NCBI GenBank assembly: GCA_944369075.1 | Contig: CALVXK010000002.1 | Coordinates: forward strand, 1-53,010 | Length of the DNA: 53,010 nt | Source of the DNA: an uncultured Bacilli bacterium | GTDB lineage: Bacteria; Bacillota_I; Bacilli_A; RFN20; CAG-826 | Direction: 5' to 3' | Shown here: one piece after another, positions 24,738 to 34,024 of the stretch | Layout: every line of letters starts with the position of its first letter | Position numbering within the stretch: the first letter of the stretch is position 1 | Position numbers and translations under genes: made by a program | Notes under the pieces: model-generated | What the model was told of the DNA's origin: nothing | Seen by the model: only the letters and a program-made list of their open reading frames with translations | Database searches by the model: none

Positions 24738-24793
24738 TTAACTTAATTAATTAGTTAGACTAAAATTAAATATATAGAAAAGAGGATAAATAT

Positions 24794-25213
24794 ATGAAAA
24801 ATTTTGATCCAAATTGTGTATTTTGTAAAATTGTCGATAAAGTCATTCCTTCATCTATTATTTATGAAGACGACGATGTCGTTGCATTCCTTGATAATGC
24901 ACCTGTAACTTATGGCCATGCTTTAGTTGTTACCAAAAAACATTATGAAACTATGCTTTCAACACCTAAAGATTTATTAGCTCATGTCATGAATGTTGCT
25001 CAAAGAATTGGTCAAATTGATATTAAGATTTTAGGTGCAAAAGGGGTAAATATTATCACTAATTGCTATCCTGCAGCTGGGCAAGCAATTCCACATTTCC
25101 ATGTCCATGTTATTCCACGTTATGACGCAACAGATGGATTTAAAATTGAAAATAACCCTAAACACGACATTAACTTACCATCAGTCGTTGAAAAATTTAA
25201 AGGTAATTTATAA
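24794..25213 (+). CDS. HIT-family nucleotide hydrolase/transferase
   Basis: Histidine-triad protein of the HinT/Fhit-like branch that cleaves nucleoside phosphoramidates or similar adenylates. The triad HFHVHVIPR is at residues 101-109. Cys8 and Cys11 (NCVFCKI) resemble the zinc-type cysteine pair of bacterial HIT proteins. 139 residues is typical. AGAGGAT lies before the ATG. Monocistronic, flanked by two terminators. Confidence 0.95.
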   Translation: MKNFDPNCVFCKIVDKVIPSSIIYEDDDVVAFLDNAPVTYGHALVVTKKHYETMLSTPKDLLAHVMNVAQRIGQIDIKILGAKGVNIITNCYPAAGQAIPHFHVHVIPRYDATDGFKIENNPKHDINLPSVVEKFKGNL

Positions 25214-25217
25214 AAAC

Positions 25218-25252
25218 AAAATCGCTAAGACTTCATTGCCTTAGCGATTTTA
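25218..25252. terminator. Bidirectional terminator between the HIT gene and yhaM
   Basis: AAAATCGCTAAG with CTTAGCGATTTT, ten-base loop, A-rich on one side and T-rich on the other, between two converging genes. Confidence 0.9.
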
Positions 25253-26173
25253 TTATTCTTTATAATAAGATTTAGAATCAAGAGCAAATATTTTATCACT
25301 AAATTCACCACTTTTTGTTTGATCAAATGCCTTATCTAATACTTTCATCTTTGCATCCATATCGTCAATCATCGAAAGTAACAAAGCTTCTCTAGTTGCA
25401 GGAGTAACTGGAGAACCAAACTCAAGTTTTCCATGATGCGATAAAATTAAATGTTCTAATAATGTTACATCTTTCCCTTTTATACCTAGTTTTTCAGCAG
25501 TTAACGAAACTAAATTTGCACCAATATAAAGATGGCCTAAAAGATTACCATCAAAAGTATATTGAGTAGCAACAGGCCCGCTTAATTCAACAATTTTTCC
25601 AATATCATGTAATAAACATCCAGAAATTAATAAATCATAGTTAACGCCTTCATAATGTTTTGAAACAAATTCAGCAACTTCACACATTGAAACAGTATGT
25701 TCGATTAATCCTCTTGCATAATCGTGGTGATTTCTTACAGCAGCAGGATAAACTAAATAAGCATCTTTGTGCTCTTTAATAATGGTTTTAACAATCGCAC
25801 TTAAATTAGTATTTTTAATAGTTGAAATAAAATAATTTACTTTATCTTTAAGTTCATTTTCGCTAAATTTTGATGAAGGAATAACTTTTGTCATATCAAA
25901 ATTTTTATCTTCGATTAAATTAGCATCGGTGATTCTAACTTGTAACTTATCTTTAAATTCGGTAACTTCACCATAAATATAAACAATTTTGCCAGCTTCA
26001 AATATTTCATTATCAACTTCATTCACATTCCACTTTTTTGCATCAATGCTACCGCTTGAATCTTGTAAAGTAATATTAAAATAAGTTGATCCACCAGCAG
26101 TTGTTGCTTTGGAGCATACTTTTACTAAATAGTAACCATCAGCTGAATCACCAACTTTAAAATCTTTAATCAT
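25253..26173 (-). CDS. yhaM: 3'-5' exoribonuclease YhaM
   Basis: Single-strand exoribonuclease of Gram-positive bacteria. Residues 1-90 form an OB fold; the HD phosphohydrolase domain includes NHHDYARGLIEHTVSM (148-163), LLHDIGKI with His189-Asp190, and a HLILSHHGKLEFGSP motif near 240-255. 306 residues is normal. Its ATG overlaps the recX stop by eight bases and has GAGGAAAG in front. Last gene of a run from the flippase through recX. Confidence 0.95.
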   Translation of the reverse strand: MIKDFKVGDSADGYYLVKVCSKATTAGGSTYFNITLQDSSGSIDAKKWNVNEVDNEIFEAGKIVYIYGEVTEFKDKLQVRITDANLIEDKNFDMTKVIPSSKFSENELKDKVNYFISTIKNTNLSAIVKTIIKEHKDAYLVYPAAVRNHHDYARGLIEHTVSMCEVAEFVSKHYEGVNYDLLISGCLLHDIGKIVELSGPVATQYTFDGNLLGHLYIGANLVSLTAEKLGIKGKDVTLLEHLILSHHGKLEFGSPVTPATREALLLSMIDDMDAKMKVLDKAFDQTKSGEFSDKIFALDSKSYYKE

Positions 26174-26984
26174 TTTTACTTTCCTCCTCTTTTTCTTTAT
26201 TTAAGTAAGATGAAACATCATCGTAAGAAAATCCTCTATTGACCATATAGGATATTATTCTATTTTCTTTTTCCTTATCATTCTTAAATTTTTCTTTTGC
26301 TTTAGTTAATTCTTTTTCGAAATTCTCTTTTTCTATTGTTGGATCAAGCTTTAAAGAGGACAAAACCTCATTTATCACCTCAATATCAAAACCACGAACA
26401 AGCATTGTTTCACTTAATTTTTTCTTTTGTTTTACATAATTGCTTGAAACGTACTTATTTTTAATGAGTTCGAAATATTTTTTTGCTTTCTCACATTCGG
26501 TTTTATCAAGAAATTTAATTTGATTAATATATTCTTCGTCAATTCCTTTATTTTTAAAATAATTAATAATGTAATACTTTCCATAAAGATTAGAATTAAA
26601 ATACTCTAAAAAAGTTTGAACATATTCTTTATCATCGATAATACGTTTTTTCTCTAAATCGTCACAAACTTCATATATTAAATCAATATTGTTTGGAAAC
26701 TTCTCGTTGCATTTATAAATTATCTCGTTTTTAGAATATGGCTTTTTAATCATCAAATTAGTTACATAAGCTTTAATTTGATACTTTGCATTATCAATAA
26801 TTAATTTTTTAAAGGTTTCTTCAGGAATAACTCCTTCATAAAAGTAATTATCTTCATATGCCTGATATAAAACTTTTAATTTTGCAGTTCTTTTTTCATC
26901 AACAAAATATTCAATGATTACATAATCGTCTTTAACTTTAATTTTGCTTATTTTAACAGTTTTACCAGTTTCTACGGATTGCAC
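26166..26984 (-). CDS. recX: RecX-family regulator of recombinase RecA
   Basis: RecX modulates RecA filaments. The three-helix repeats of the family are visible: KYQIKAYVTNLMIKKPYSKN near the start, LEKKRIIDDKEYVQTFLEYF in the middle and IISYMVNRGFSYDDVSSYL at the end. About 272 residues, within the range of Firmicutes RecX. The start is uncertain: GTG at 26984 with GGGGG upstream is chosen here; GTG at 27026 is the alternative, with no ribosome binding site. Either way it overlaps the end of the glycosyltransferase gene. recA is not in the window. Confidence 0.85.
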   Translation of the reverse strand: MQSVETGKTVKISKIKVKDDYVIIEYFVDEKRTAKLKVLYQAYEDNYFYEGVIPEETFKKLIIDNAKYQIKAYVTNLMIKKPYSKNEIIYKCNEKFPNNIDLIYEVCDDLEKKRIIDDKEYVQTFLEYFNSNLYGKYYIINYFKNKGIDEEYINQIKFLDKTECEKAKKYFELIKNKYVSSNYVKQKKKLSETMLVRGFDIEVINEVLSSLKLDPTIEKENFEKELTKAKEKFKNDKEKENRIISYMVNRGFSYDDVSSYLNKEKEEESKND

Positions 26985-28131
26985 GGTTATAAACCCCCAT
27001 AATATTTTTATAGAAAGCCTCTTCACTAAAAGGCTCGATTGATTTTAAAGCATTGTCTTTAATTATTTCTAAATCTTCTTTCTTCATATTTAAAATTTCA
27101 TTTAGTTTATCTGGAAAATCATCAGTGTCTTGGAAAAAGAAACCTGTTTCCTTATCTGCCAAAACATTTATTAAGTTATTATCAAATCTAGCTAAAATAG
27201 GAACTCTAGCAGCCATTGCTTCCATAAAAGTAAGTCCTTGTGTTTCACTTATTGAAGCATTCAAAAAATAATCAGCTAAATGATAATATAAAGGAACATA
27301 ATCAAGTTTTACCTTGCCAACAAATATAACTCGATCTTTTATATTTAATTCTTCTACAAGTTTCTTAAGATTTTCTTCATCTGGACCAGCACCCACGAAA
27401 ACTAAGACGGTCTTATCATCTTTATATTTATCTAAATAGTTTTTATAGCCTTTTATAATAACATCAAAACTTTTTTCTTGAGCAATTCTTCCTAAACATA
27501 AAAGAACTTTTTTATCACTTAATCCAAGTTTTTCTTTAATTTTTAACGATTCTTCTTTTTCTTCATCATTTAATTTAAATCGAGAAAAATCAAATCCCGT
27601 AGGAACAATATTGATAGTTTTTTCAATGCCTATTGACCTAAAATAAATCTCTGTTTTTTGACTTGGAACTATAATTTCAGTAGCATTTGCAATATTAGAT
27701 CTAGAAATTTCCCTTATTGCCCACTTAGAAAATCTATCAAAGTAGCCCTTAGTAGCATAATAAGTATAATCTTCATACATTGTATGATAAGTATAGACTA
27801 CTGGAATATCTAACTTTGAAGCAACGGTTGAACCGAAGATACCTATTCCAAATTCGGTATTAACATGAATTACATCTAAATTTAAAGATTTTAACAATTT
27901 AAATGCTTTTTCATTAAAAATAAAGGCGGCACGATATCCATAAAGTTGTTTTAAAGTTAAGCCCGGAATTCCAATAACCTTATCTTTAAATGTTGTAAAT
28001 TTCGAATTAGTAGTCGTTACAACATAACAATTATGACCCATTTTATTTAAGAGTAAAAAAAGGGAATGTACCGAGGTTGCAACCCCATTTATTTCTGGAT
28101 AATATGTGTCTGAAAACAAAGCAATATTCAT
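26962..28131 (-). CDS. GT4 glycosyltransferase, diacylglycerol glucosyltransferase type
   Basis: Retaining family-4 glycosyltransferase, most like 1,2-diacylglycerol 3-glucosyltransferases that build membrane glycolipids from UDP-sugar. The acceptor-side N-terminus FSDTYYPEINGVATSV and the LGRIAQEKSFDVIIKGYKNY turn near residue 240 are typical; the nucleotide-sugar EAMAARVPILA(R) motif near residue 306 contains the conserved glutamate. 389 residues is normal. It starts two bases after the flippase gene stop, with AGAGGA in front. The lipid acceptor is an inference from the family and neighbour. Confidence 0.88.
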   Translation of the reverse strand: MNIALFSDTYYPEINGVATSVHSLFLLLNKMGHNCYVVTTTNSKFTTFKDKVIGIPGLTLKQLYGYRAAFIFNEKAFKLLKSLNLDVIHVNTEFGIGIFGSTVASKLDIPVVYTYHTMYEDYTYYATKGYFDRFSKWAIREISRSNIANATEIIVPSQKTEIYFRSIGIEKTINIVPTGFDFSRFKLNDEEKEESLKIKEKLGLSDKKVLLCLGRIAQEKSFDVIIKGYKNYLDKYKDDKTVLVFVGAGPDEENLKKLVEELNIKDRVIFVGKVKLDYVPLYYHLADYFLNASISETQGLTFMEAMAARVPILARFDNNLINVLADKETGFFFQDTDDFPDKLNEILNMKKEDLEIIKDNALKSIEPFSEEAFYKNIMGVYNRAIRRNW

Positions 28132-28132
28132 C

Positions 28133-29554
28133 TCATTCCTCTTTATCTACGTTATTAATATTTTTTTCATCTTTCTTTTTCTCTTTTAAATCTTTCTTTT
28201 CTTGTTTTTGTTTAATTTGCTCTTCAAGCGATAGCTTTCTTTCATCAATAGTTTCAAAACTAATAGTCATTGTATTGGTTTTATTTAAAATAGGTACGAG
28301 TCTATCCGATTGCCTAATTCCTCTTGATTTATATGTTGCTGAAACTATTCCGCATACTAAGAATGGTAAATAGAAAGTAACTAATCTCCAGAAAACAACT
28401 AATAAGTTAGCACCACCAATCGAATAGAATGTTTCAGAAAAATAATGTCCTGATGGACCAAAAAGTCTATCAAATACATATTCTGAAATACCTGCTGTAC
28501 CTGGAATAGGTACTAGACCTGTAACCATTTGATGGAAATTAGAAAAGAATATACAATCGAAGAATTTCGCAACATAATCAACATTGTCCATTCCAACAAA
28601 GCCATTTAATGTAAGTCCAGCAAAAAATGGATAAGTTGCTCCAACAACGGAAGAAATAAAAGTAATAACAAACAATACCACTGCAAAAGGTAGATTTGAT
28701 CTTAATCTTTTTAATTCTATTCGATAATTTTCAACTTGTTTTGTAAGTTGTTCCTTTTTTTGCTCAGGATGTTTTACTAATTTAATCTTTCCTAAAAAAT
28801 TTATAAGATGATTAATAACAAAGTTGTGAAGTCTTCTTGATGAAGACATTAAAAACAATAGTAAAATAGTAAGAACATTCAAAATAAACCCCAAGATAAT
28901 AAAAATATAGAAAGGAATATCAGGAAGTGGCTTACCATCAATGACAATTTCAATTGGGAAAGCTGGAATTGACATAACTACATCAAATCTAAAGATAAGT
29001 GAAATCAAACCGATTGTAATTAATGATGTTTGATAAATAATAAAATTCATTACCATCATTGAAGCAGCATTAGAAATCTCAATTCCTTGTTGTTTAAATA
29101 CAAATACTTTTGCAATTTCTCCGCCGTAAGCTCCAGGAGTGATTGACGAATAAAAATAATCATTAGCTTGAATTGCTAAAGCTTGGTGAAATTTATAATG
29201 CTTTGCATACATTTTTGCGTACAAAAACATGATAAAAGCATTAATTAAAAATCCTAAAAATACCATTCCTACAAACAAGGCCAAATAGCTATAATTCATG
29301 TTTTGAATGAAGTAAGGTATTTTTTCATAAACTTTGGTCGAATCATCGGCAGAAATTGGCTGCGTTAAAGATATCCAAAGAACAACACCAGTAATAACTA
29401 AAACAATAAGAGAATAAATAATATATTTAACAACAGATTTTTTCTTATCTTTTTTTGTATTTTCTTGGTTATTTTCTGAGGATTCTTTATCTTTATCAGC
29501 ATCTACTTCTTTCTTTTCGGATTCGATATTTAAGTCTTCTTTTTTCTTGTCCAT
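28133..29554 (-). CDS. Lysylphosphatidylglycerol synthase/flippase-like membrane protein
   Basis: Member of the UPF0104/LPG synthase transmembrane family. Residues 1-45 are a long charged cytoplasmic tail (Lys/Glu/Asp rich). About eight hydrophobic segments follow, with the family's TPGAYGGEIAKVFVF motif near 127-141 and VPIPGTAGISEY near 345-356. The soluble aminoacyl transferase domain of MprF is lacking, so a lipid translocation role is more likely than lysinylation. The gene ends in TGA. It is coupled to the GT4 enzyme. No Shine-Dalgarno; TATACT lies 8-13 bases before the ATG. Confidence 0.85.
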   Translation of the reverse strand: MDKKKEDLNIESEKKEVDADKDKESSENNQENTKKDKKKSVVKYIIYSLIVLVITGVVLWISLTQPISADDSTKVYEKIPYFIQNMNYSYLALFVGMVFLGFLINAFIMFLYAKMYAKHYKFHQALAIQANDYFYSSITPGAYGGEIAKVFVFKQQGIEISNAASMMVMNFIIYQTSLITIGLISLIFRFDVVMSIPAFPIEIVIDGKPLPDIPFYIFIILGFILNVLTILLLFLMSSSRRLHNFVINHLINFLGKIKLVKHPEQKKEQLTKQVENYRIELKRLRSNLPFAVVLFVITFISSVVGATYPFFAGLTLNGFVGMDNVDYVAKFFDCIFFSNFHQMVTGLVPIPGTAGISEYVFDRLFGPSGHYFSETFYSIGGANLLVVFWRLVTFYLPFLVCGIVSATYKSRGIRQSDRLVPILNKTNTMTISFETIDERKLSLEEQIKQKQEKKDLKEKKKDEKNINNVDKEE

Positions 29555-29561
29555 GGTTAAT

Positions 29562-29567
29562 AGTATA
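29562..29567 (-). promoter_or_regulatory. -10 box close to the flippase start codon
   Basis: TATACT on the minus strand ending eight bases before the A of the ATG, so the transcript would begin at or next to the start codon. No clear -35 hexamer. Confidence 0.45.
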
Positions 29568-29584
29568 ACATAGATAAATTTAAA

Positions 29585-29612
29585 TTGACTTATTAAAATT
29601 ATGTATTAAACT
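29585..29612 (+). promoter_or_regulatory. Promoter of the ABC exporter operon
   Basis: TTGACT, 16-base spacer, TAAACT. Predicted start near 29619, within two or three bases of the ATG at 29621. It faces the flippase promoter in a 66-base divergent region. Confidence 0.5.
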
Positions 29613-29620
29613 TTTTAATT

Positions 29621-31423
29621 ATGAGCAAGATATCGAAAGCCAAAAATATTATGATGAAAGGAGTAAAATTTAGATATTATTTTTACTTCTTTTTACTTTT
29701 TATAGCCTTATTTTTCTATGTCCTTGGGACATACACAACTAAAGCGTTAATTGACGCTATTAATCTTGAACCATATGAAAACATGGACATTTTAGAAAAA
29801 CTATTTTTTGATGCTTTCGGCGGTTATGAACTTTTAACCTCTAACACATGGATTTTCTCAATTATTATTTTAGTCTTTGCTGTTTTAAGCGAAGGATTGA
29901 ACGCTTATAGATTTATTTATAGAGCGTATACATCAACTATGATGGGTCAAAACCTACAAAATGCATTATTCTATAAAGTTGAAAGGCTTTCATATTCTAC
30001 AATAAAGAGTATGAAAAACGGCGATATCTTACAAACATGTACAAGAGATGAAGATGTTTTTAGAAGATTCCTAACAGATCACATGTATTCAATTTTCTAT
30101 AGTATTTTCATTGTTTTACTATCATTAATTATATTATTTATCTCCTCTTGGCAAATTGCTCTAGTTACAATGGCTCTTATGCCTATCATGTTCGTCTACT
30201 CTTTCTTCTTAATTAAAGAAGTTAGAAGAAGATATAGAAAAACAGACGATAGTGAAGGTGAGATGACTTCAAAAGTTGAAGAAAACCTTGCTGCTGTAAG
30301 AATTGTTAAAGCTTTTAATAATGAAGCATATGAAATCAAAGACTTTGATAGATATATTGCTGATTATAAGAAAAAATTCTTACATTGGAGAAAAATGAGT
30401 GCATTCTTCTTTGCATCGAGTGATATTTTTATCTTTGGCCAAATTCTTTTAACAACAGTCGTTGGTTTCTATTTTGCATATCAACACGCTATCGACCCAA
30501 CTATAGGCATCACAGTTGGTACAATGGTTATTGCTTTTAACTTTGCCGACTTAATTGTTTGGCCAATTAGAGATTTAGCTACAATTTTATCAAACGTTGC
30601 TAGAGCTTATGCTGCTGTTGAAAGAATTAATCTTATTTTAGATGAACCAATGGAAGACATTTATTCTGGAGAAAAACCTGAGATTAAAGGTGCTATTGAA
30701 TTTAATAATGTATCTTTCTCTTTCCCAGATGATCCAGTTAAACATGCTTTAGATAATATTTCTCTTAAAATTGAGCCTGGTCAAACTGTTGCTATTATGG
30801 GTAAAACGGGTTCTGGTAAATCCACTTTAGCATATTTATTAAATAGATTATACGATTACACATCAGGAGAAATTAAAATTGATGGCCATGACATTCGAAC
30901 AATTCAAAAAGCATGGCTTAGAAAAAATATTGCTTTAATTCTTCAAGAACCTTTTTTATTTTCAAAAACTGTAAGAGAAAATTTAATTATTGGTAAAAAA
31001 GACGCTACTGAAGAAGATATTAGAAGAGCAACAAAAATTTCTCAAATTCATAGTTCTATTAAGAAATTCGAAAAAGGATATGATACACCTGTTGGAGAAA
31101 GAGGCACTACTCTCTCTGGAGGACAAAAGCAAAGAGTTGCAATAGCAAGAAGCTTAATTCTAAATTCACCAGTTTTAATTTTTGACGATTCCTTAAGTGC
31201 TGTTGACACCGAAACAGATTATAACATTCGTCAAGAACTTAAAAATAGAGATACAAAGTCAACAACTTTGATTATCACTCATAGAATTGCTACAGCAAAA
31301 GATGCTGATTTAATTATTGTTTTAAATAACGGTAGAATCGAAGCTATTGGCAAACACGAAGATTTAGTAAATAAAGAAGGTATGTATCAAAGAATTTATA
31401 AGATACAAACCAAAATGGAGTAA
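29621..31423 (+). CDS. ABC exporter half-transporter with degenerate nucleotide site
   Basis: Type IV ABC exporter subunit with six predicted membrane helices in residues 15-320 followed by an ATPase domain. Walker A GKTGSGKS near 395, Q-loop LQEPFLF, signature LSGGQKQR near 497, and Walker B LIFDDSLSAVD near 520. The catalytic glutamate after Walker B is replaced by Asp, the hallmark of the degenerate site in heterodimers such as TM287/288. 600 residues. The partner starts four bases downstream. Substrate unknown: multidrug, lipid or peptide are all possible. Confidence 0.93.
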   Translation: MSKISKAKNIMMKGVKFRYYFYFFLLFIALFFYVLGTYTTKALIDAINLEPYENMDILEKLFFDAFGGYELLTSNTWIFSIIILVFAVLSEGLNAYRFIYRAYTSTMMGQNLQNALFYKVERLSYSTIKSMKNGDILQTCTRDEDVFRRFLTDHMYSIFYSIFIVLLSLIILFISSWQIALVTMALMPIMFVYSFFLIKEVRRRYRKTDDSEGEMTSKVEENLAAVRIVKAFNNEAYEIKDFDRYIADYKKKFLHWRKMSAFFFASSDIFIFGQILLTTVVGFYFAYQHAIDPTIGITVGTMVIAFNFADLIVWPIRDLATILSNVARAYAAVERINLILDEPMEDIYSGEKPEIKGAIEFNNVSFSFPDDPVKHALDNISLKIEPGQTVAIMGKTGSGKSTLAYLLNRLYDYTSGEIKIDGHDIRTIQKAWLRKNIALILQEPFLFSKTVRENLIIGKKDATEEDIRRATKISQIHSSIKKFEKGYDTPVGERGTTLSGGQKQRVAIARSLILNSPVLIFDDSLSAVDTETDYNIRQELKNRDTKSTTLIITHRIATAKDADLIIVLNNGRIEAIGKHEDLVNKEGMYQRIYKIQTKME

Positions 31424-31426
31424 TTT

Positions 31427-33373
31427 ATGGCAAGCGCATACGTAGAAGAAGGCAATATTACTAGTAAATTAGACTTTTCTGTTTGGGTTAAAGCCTTTAA
31501 ATACATCAAGAAACTTTGGCCAATCGTCATAGTTTTACTTGTATGTATGCTTTATCAAGCCTTCTATGATTCTTCTTATACTCCATCTTCTAGTGCAGCC
31601 TTAATTTCTGCTTTTAATGAAAATGGCGGAACACTTGTTGGAGGCAACGTTCCTATTTGGGAAGTTATATTAAAACCAAAAATTCTTGGTATTGAATTTG
31701 CTTTAACATTTAGAGATTATTTAATTCTTTCTTTTTCATTAATGATCATTAGAAGTTTTGCTATGTTCGGCTTATTCTTCTCTATGAACTACATTGAGAT
31801 GAAAATTATGACCGAACTTAGAAAAGACGCTTTTAAAAGAATTCAAGAATTATCATTCTCTTATTTCGATAAAACTCCTTCAGGATGGTTGATTGCTCGT
31901 TTAAATAACGATGCAGCATCTATCTCTGAAGTTTTATCTAACTCGGTATTAAGAGTATTCCAAATTGCTATGTCATTAGTTTTTACTCTTATTACAATGT
32001 TCACTCAATCTTGGTTACTTTCACTTATTGTCTTAGCAACAACTCCATTAATATTTGTTGTTGTTATGATATTTGAAAAACTTATTCTTAAATATTCTAG
32101 AATTGCCCGTAATGCTTATTCTTATTTTGTTGGCTGGCTTGCTGAATCGATTAATGGTAATAAAACCATTAAAACTATGGCAATAGAAGAAACAGTTAAA
32201 GAAGAATGCGGCGAAATTACTAATGATATTCGTAAAAAAAGACTAAAGACTCAAAGAATATCTGGTATGTTCTGGCCTGCAGTCGACTTTTTAGCTAACT
32301 TAACTACAGCATTAATTATCTTAGTTTTTCCATTCTTAGGAATTAAAAGCGATACATTAACAAGTGCTGCGCTTCTTGTCTTATTTATTCAATTCGTTTC
32401 TCATATTTATAACCCAATTAGACAATTTGCCGAGATTTTCTCCGATTTAATGGCAACTCAAGCAAGTGTTGAAAAATTATTTATGTTAATCAACACTGTT
32501 CCAACTCTCGTTGATAAGCCTGAAGTTATTGCAAAGTATGGCGATTTATTCCATAACAAAACCGAAAACTTTGAACCATTAAATGGCGATATTAAATTTG
32601 ACCACGTTTCATTCTCATATAACGAAGGTATTGAGGTTATTCATGATTTAAATATTCATATTGATCAGGGCACGTCATTAGCTATTGTTGGTGAAACTGG
32701 ATCGGGTAAATCTACTACAGTAAACCTATTATGTAGATTTTATGAGCCAAGTAAAGGAAAAATCTTAATTGACAATGTAGATTATAGAGATAGAAGCGTT
32801 GGCTGGTTAAGATCAAATATTGGTTATGTACAACAAGCACCATTTATCTTTAAAGGAACAATTAAAGATAATATTAGATATGGTAGATTAAATGCTACTG
32901 ATGAAGAGATTGTCGATGTATGTAAAAAACTTGATATCCATAACTTCATCCTTACATTAAAAAATGGTTATGATACATATTTAAGAGATGGTGGTAACGA
33001 ACTATCTCAAGGTCAAAAACAACTAATATCATTCGCTAGAGCAATTATTAGAAATCCAAAAATCTTGATTTTAGATGAAGCAACTTCTTCCATTGATACA
33101 GAGACTGAACATGATATTCAAGGCGCAATCAATAAGATGCTTGTTGGAAGAACATCATTAATTATTGCACATAGATTATCTACAATTGTTGATGCTGATA
33201 GAATCCTTGTAATGAAAGACGGTGTAGTTGTTGAAGATGGCAATCATAAAACATTAATGGAGAAAAAAGGATACTATCATAAACTATATACAAACCAATT
33301 CAAAGAATTAAATATTGGTGAACAATTAAGTCAATACAAAGAACAAATCGAAGATAAAAATATCAAGATTTAA
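31427..33373 (+). CDS. ABC exporter half-transporter with canonical ATPase site
   Basis: Second half of the heterodimeric exporter, 648 residues with six membrane helices in about residues 25-345. Walker A GETGSGKS near 423, signature LSQGQKQL near 525, Walker B ILILDEATSSID with the catalytic glutamate near 550, and the switch histidine in IIAHRLST. It therefore supplies the active catalytic residue while its partner has the degenerate one. Its larger size comes from an extracellular loop after the first helix (about residues 50-90). Its terminator lies in the coding region of the convergent GNAT gene. Confidence 0.93.
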   Translation: MASAYVEEGNITSKLDFSVWVKAFKYIKKLWPIVIVLLVCMLYQAFYDSSYTPSSSAALISAFNENGGTLVGGNVPIWEVILKPKILGIEFALTFRDYLILSFSLMIIRSFAMFGLFFSMNYIEMKIMTELRKDAFKRIQELSFSYFDKTPSGWLIARLNNDAASISEVLSNSVLRVFQIAMSLVFTLITMFTQSWLLSLIVLATTPLIFVVVMIFEKLILKYSRIARNAYSYFVGWLAESINGNKTIKTMAIEETVKEECGEITNDIRKKRLKTQRISGMFWPAVDFLANLTTALIILVFPFLGIKSDTLTSAALLVLFIQFVSHIYNPIRQFAEIFSDLMATQASVEKLFMLINTVPTLVDKPEVIAKYGDLFHNKTENFEPLNGDIKFDHVSFSYNEGIEVIHDLNIHIDQGTSLAIVGETGSGKSTTVNLLCRFYEPSKGKILIDNVDYRDRSVGWLRSNIGYVQQAPFIFKGTIKDNIRYGRLNATDEEIVDVCKKLDIHNFILTLKNGYDTYLRDGGNELSQGQKQLISFARAIIRNPKILILDEATSSIDTETEHDIQGAINKMLVGRTSLIIAHRLSTIVDADRILVMKDGVVVEDGNHKTLMEKKGYYHKLYTNQFKELNIGEQLSQYKEQIEDKNIKI

Positions 33374-33943
33374 TTAATAATTATTATTTACAAAGGTAAT
33401 CTTATCAATATAGTAATATTGTATGATTACCTTTTTATTTTTAAGCGGCAAAGTTGCTTCTTCTCTTCTGCCGCTCTTTTTCAGACCACACTTTATCATA
33501 ACTTGTTCGCTTGCAAAATTACCAATTTGAAAGCATGATTCGACTTTTAAACCTTTTAATTCGTTGAAGAAAAATTCGATAACAGTTTTATAAGCTTCAG
33601 TCATTATGCCTTTATTCCAAAACTCTTTAGAAACACAATATCCAAACTCAGCAACACCATTTTCTACATCTAGTTTTACCATGTCTATGGAGCCTATTAC
33701 GCCTTTATCGGGATTATCTAATAAAGTAATTGCCCATCTATATGTCGTATCGTTATATTTCGTAAAAACGTCTGTTAAAAGTTCCTTTGTTTCATCAATA
33801 TCTTTATGAGGATTCCAAGTTAAATATTTACAAATATCTTCGTCATGACAGTAGTTTTCAAACATACTTTGTGCATCGTTAAGAGTAAATCTACGTAACA
33901 ATAATCTTTGAGTATATAAATTTTTTGTACCAATTAAATTCAT
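33374..33943 (-). CDS. GNAT-family N-acetyltransferase (RimJ-like)
   Basis: Acetyl-CoA-dependent acetyltransferase. N-terminal TQRLLLRRFTLNDAQSM is the RimJ/RimL opening; the acetyl-CoA loop and central strand are at FGYCVSKEFWNKGIMTEA, near residues 119-136; the ASEQVMIKCGLKKSG turn is near 158. 189 residues. Target (ribosomal protein, sugar or drug) not predictable. Its last codons lie in a long terminator hairpin of the convergent ABC operon, giving the unusual tail VNNNY. No Shine-Dalgarno. Confidence 0.9.
   Translation of the reverse strand: MNLIGTKNLYTQRLLLRRFTLNDAQSMFENYCHDEDICKYLTWNPHKDIDETKELLTDVFTKYNDTTYRWAITLLDNPDKGVIGSIDMVKLDVENGVAEFGYCVSKEFWNKGIMTEAYKTVIEFFFNELKGLKVESCFQIGNFASEQVMIKCGLKKSGRREEATLPLKNKKVIIQYYYIDKITFVNNNY
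33392..33436 (+). terminator. Terminator of the ABC operon inside the GNAT coding sequence
   Basis: AAAGGTAATC pairs with GATTACCTTT and a nested CAATAT/ATATTG stem fills most of the loop; a T run follows. It lies 19 bases after the ABC stop codon and entirely in the 3' end of the opposing GNAT gene. Confidence 0.8.
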
Positions 33944-33950
33944 ATCAATA

Positions 33951-33956
33951 ATTATA
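33951..33956 (-). promoter_or_regulatory. -10 box close to the GNAT start codon
   Basis: Perfect TATAAT on the minus strand, ending eight bases before the A of the ATG at 33943; transcript predicted to start at or one base from the ATG. The -35 match is poor. Confidence 0.45.
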
Positions 33957-33975
33957 GACCCTTATATAAAAAAGA

Positions 33976-34006
33976 AAAAGCGGCTCCAAATTTGAAAACC
34001 GCTTAA
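33976..34006 (-). terminator. Terminator of the P-type ATPase gene
   Basis: AAGCGG with CCGCTT and a TTTTC(...)T tract on the minus strand, 19 bases after the ATPase stop; CAAATTTG inside the loop can add pairing. Confidence 0.75.
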
Positions 34007-34024
34007 TTATTTAATAAAAGTTTT

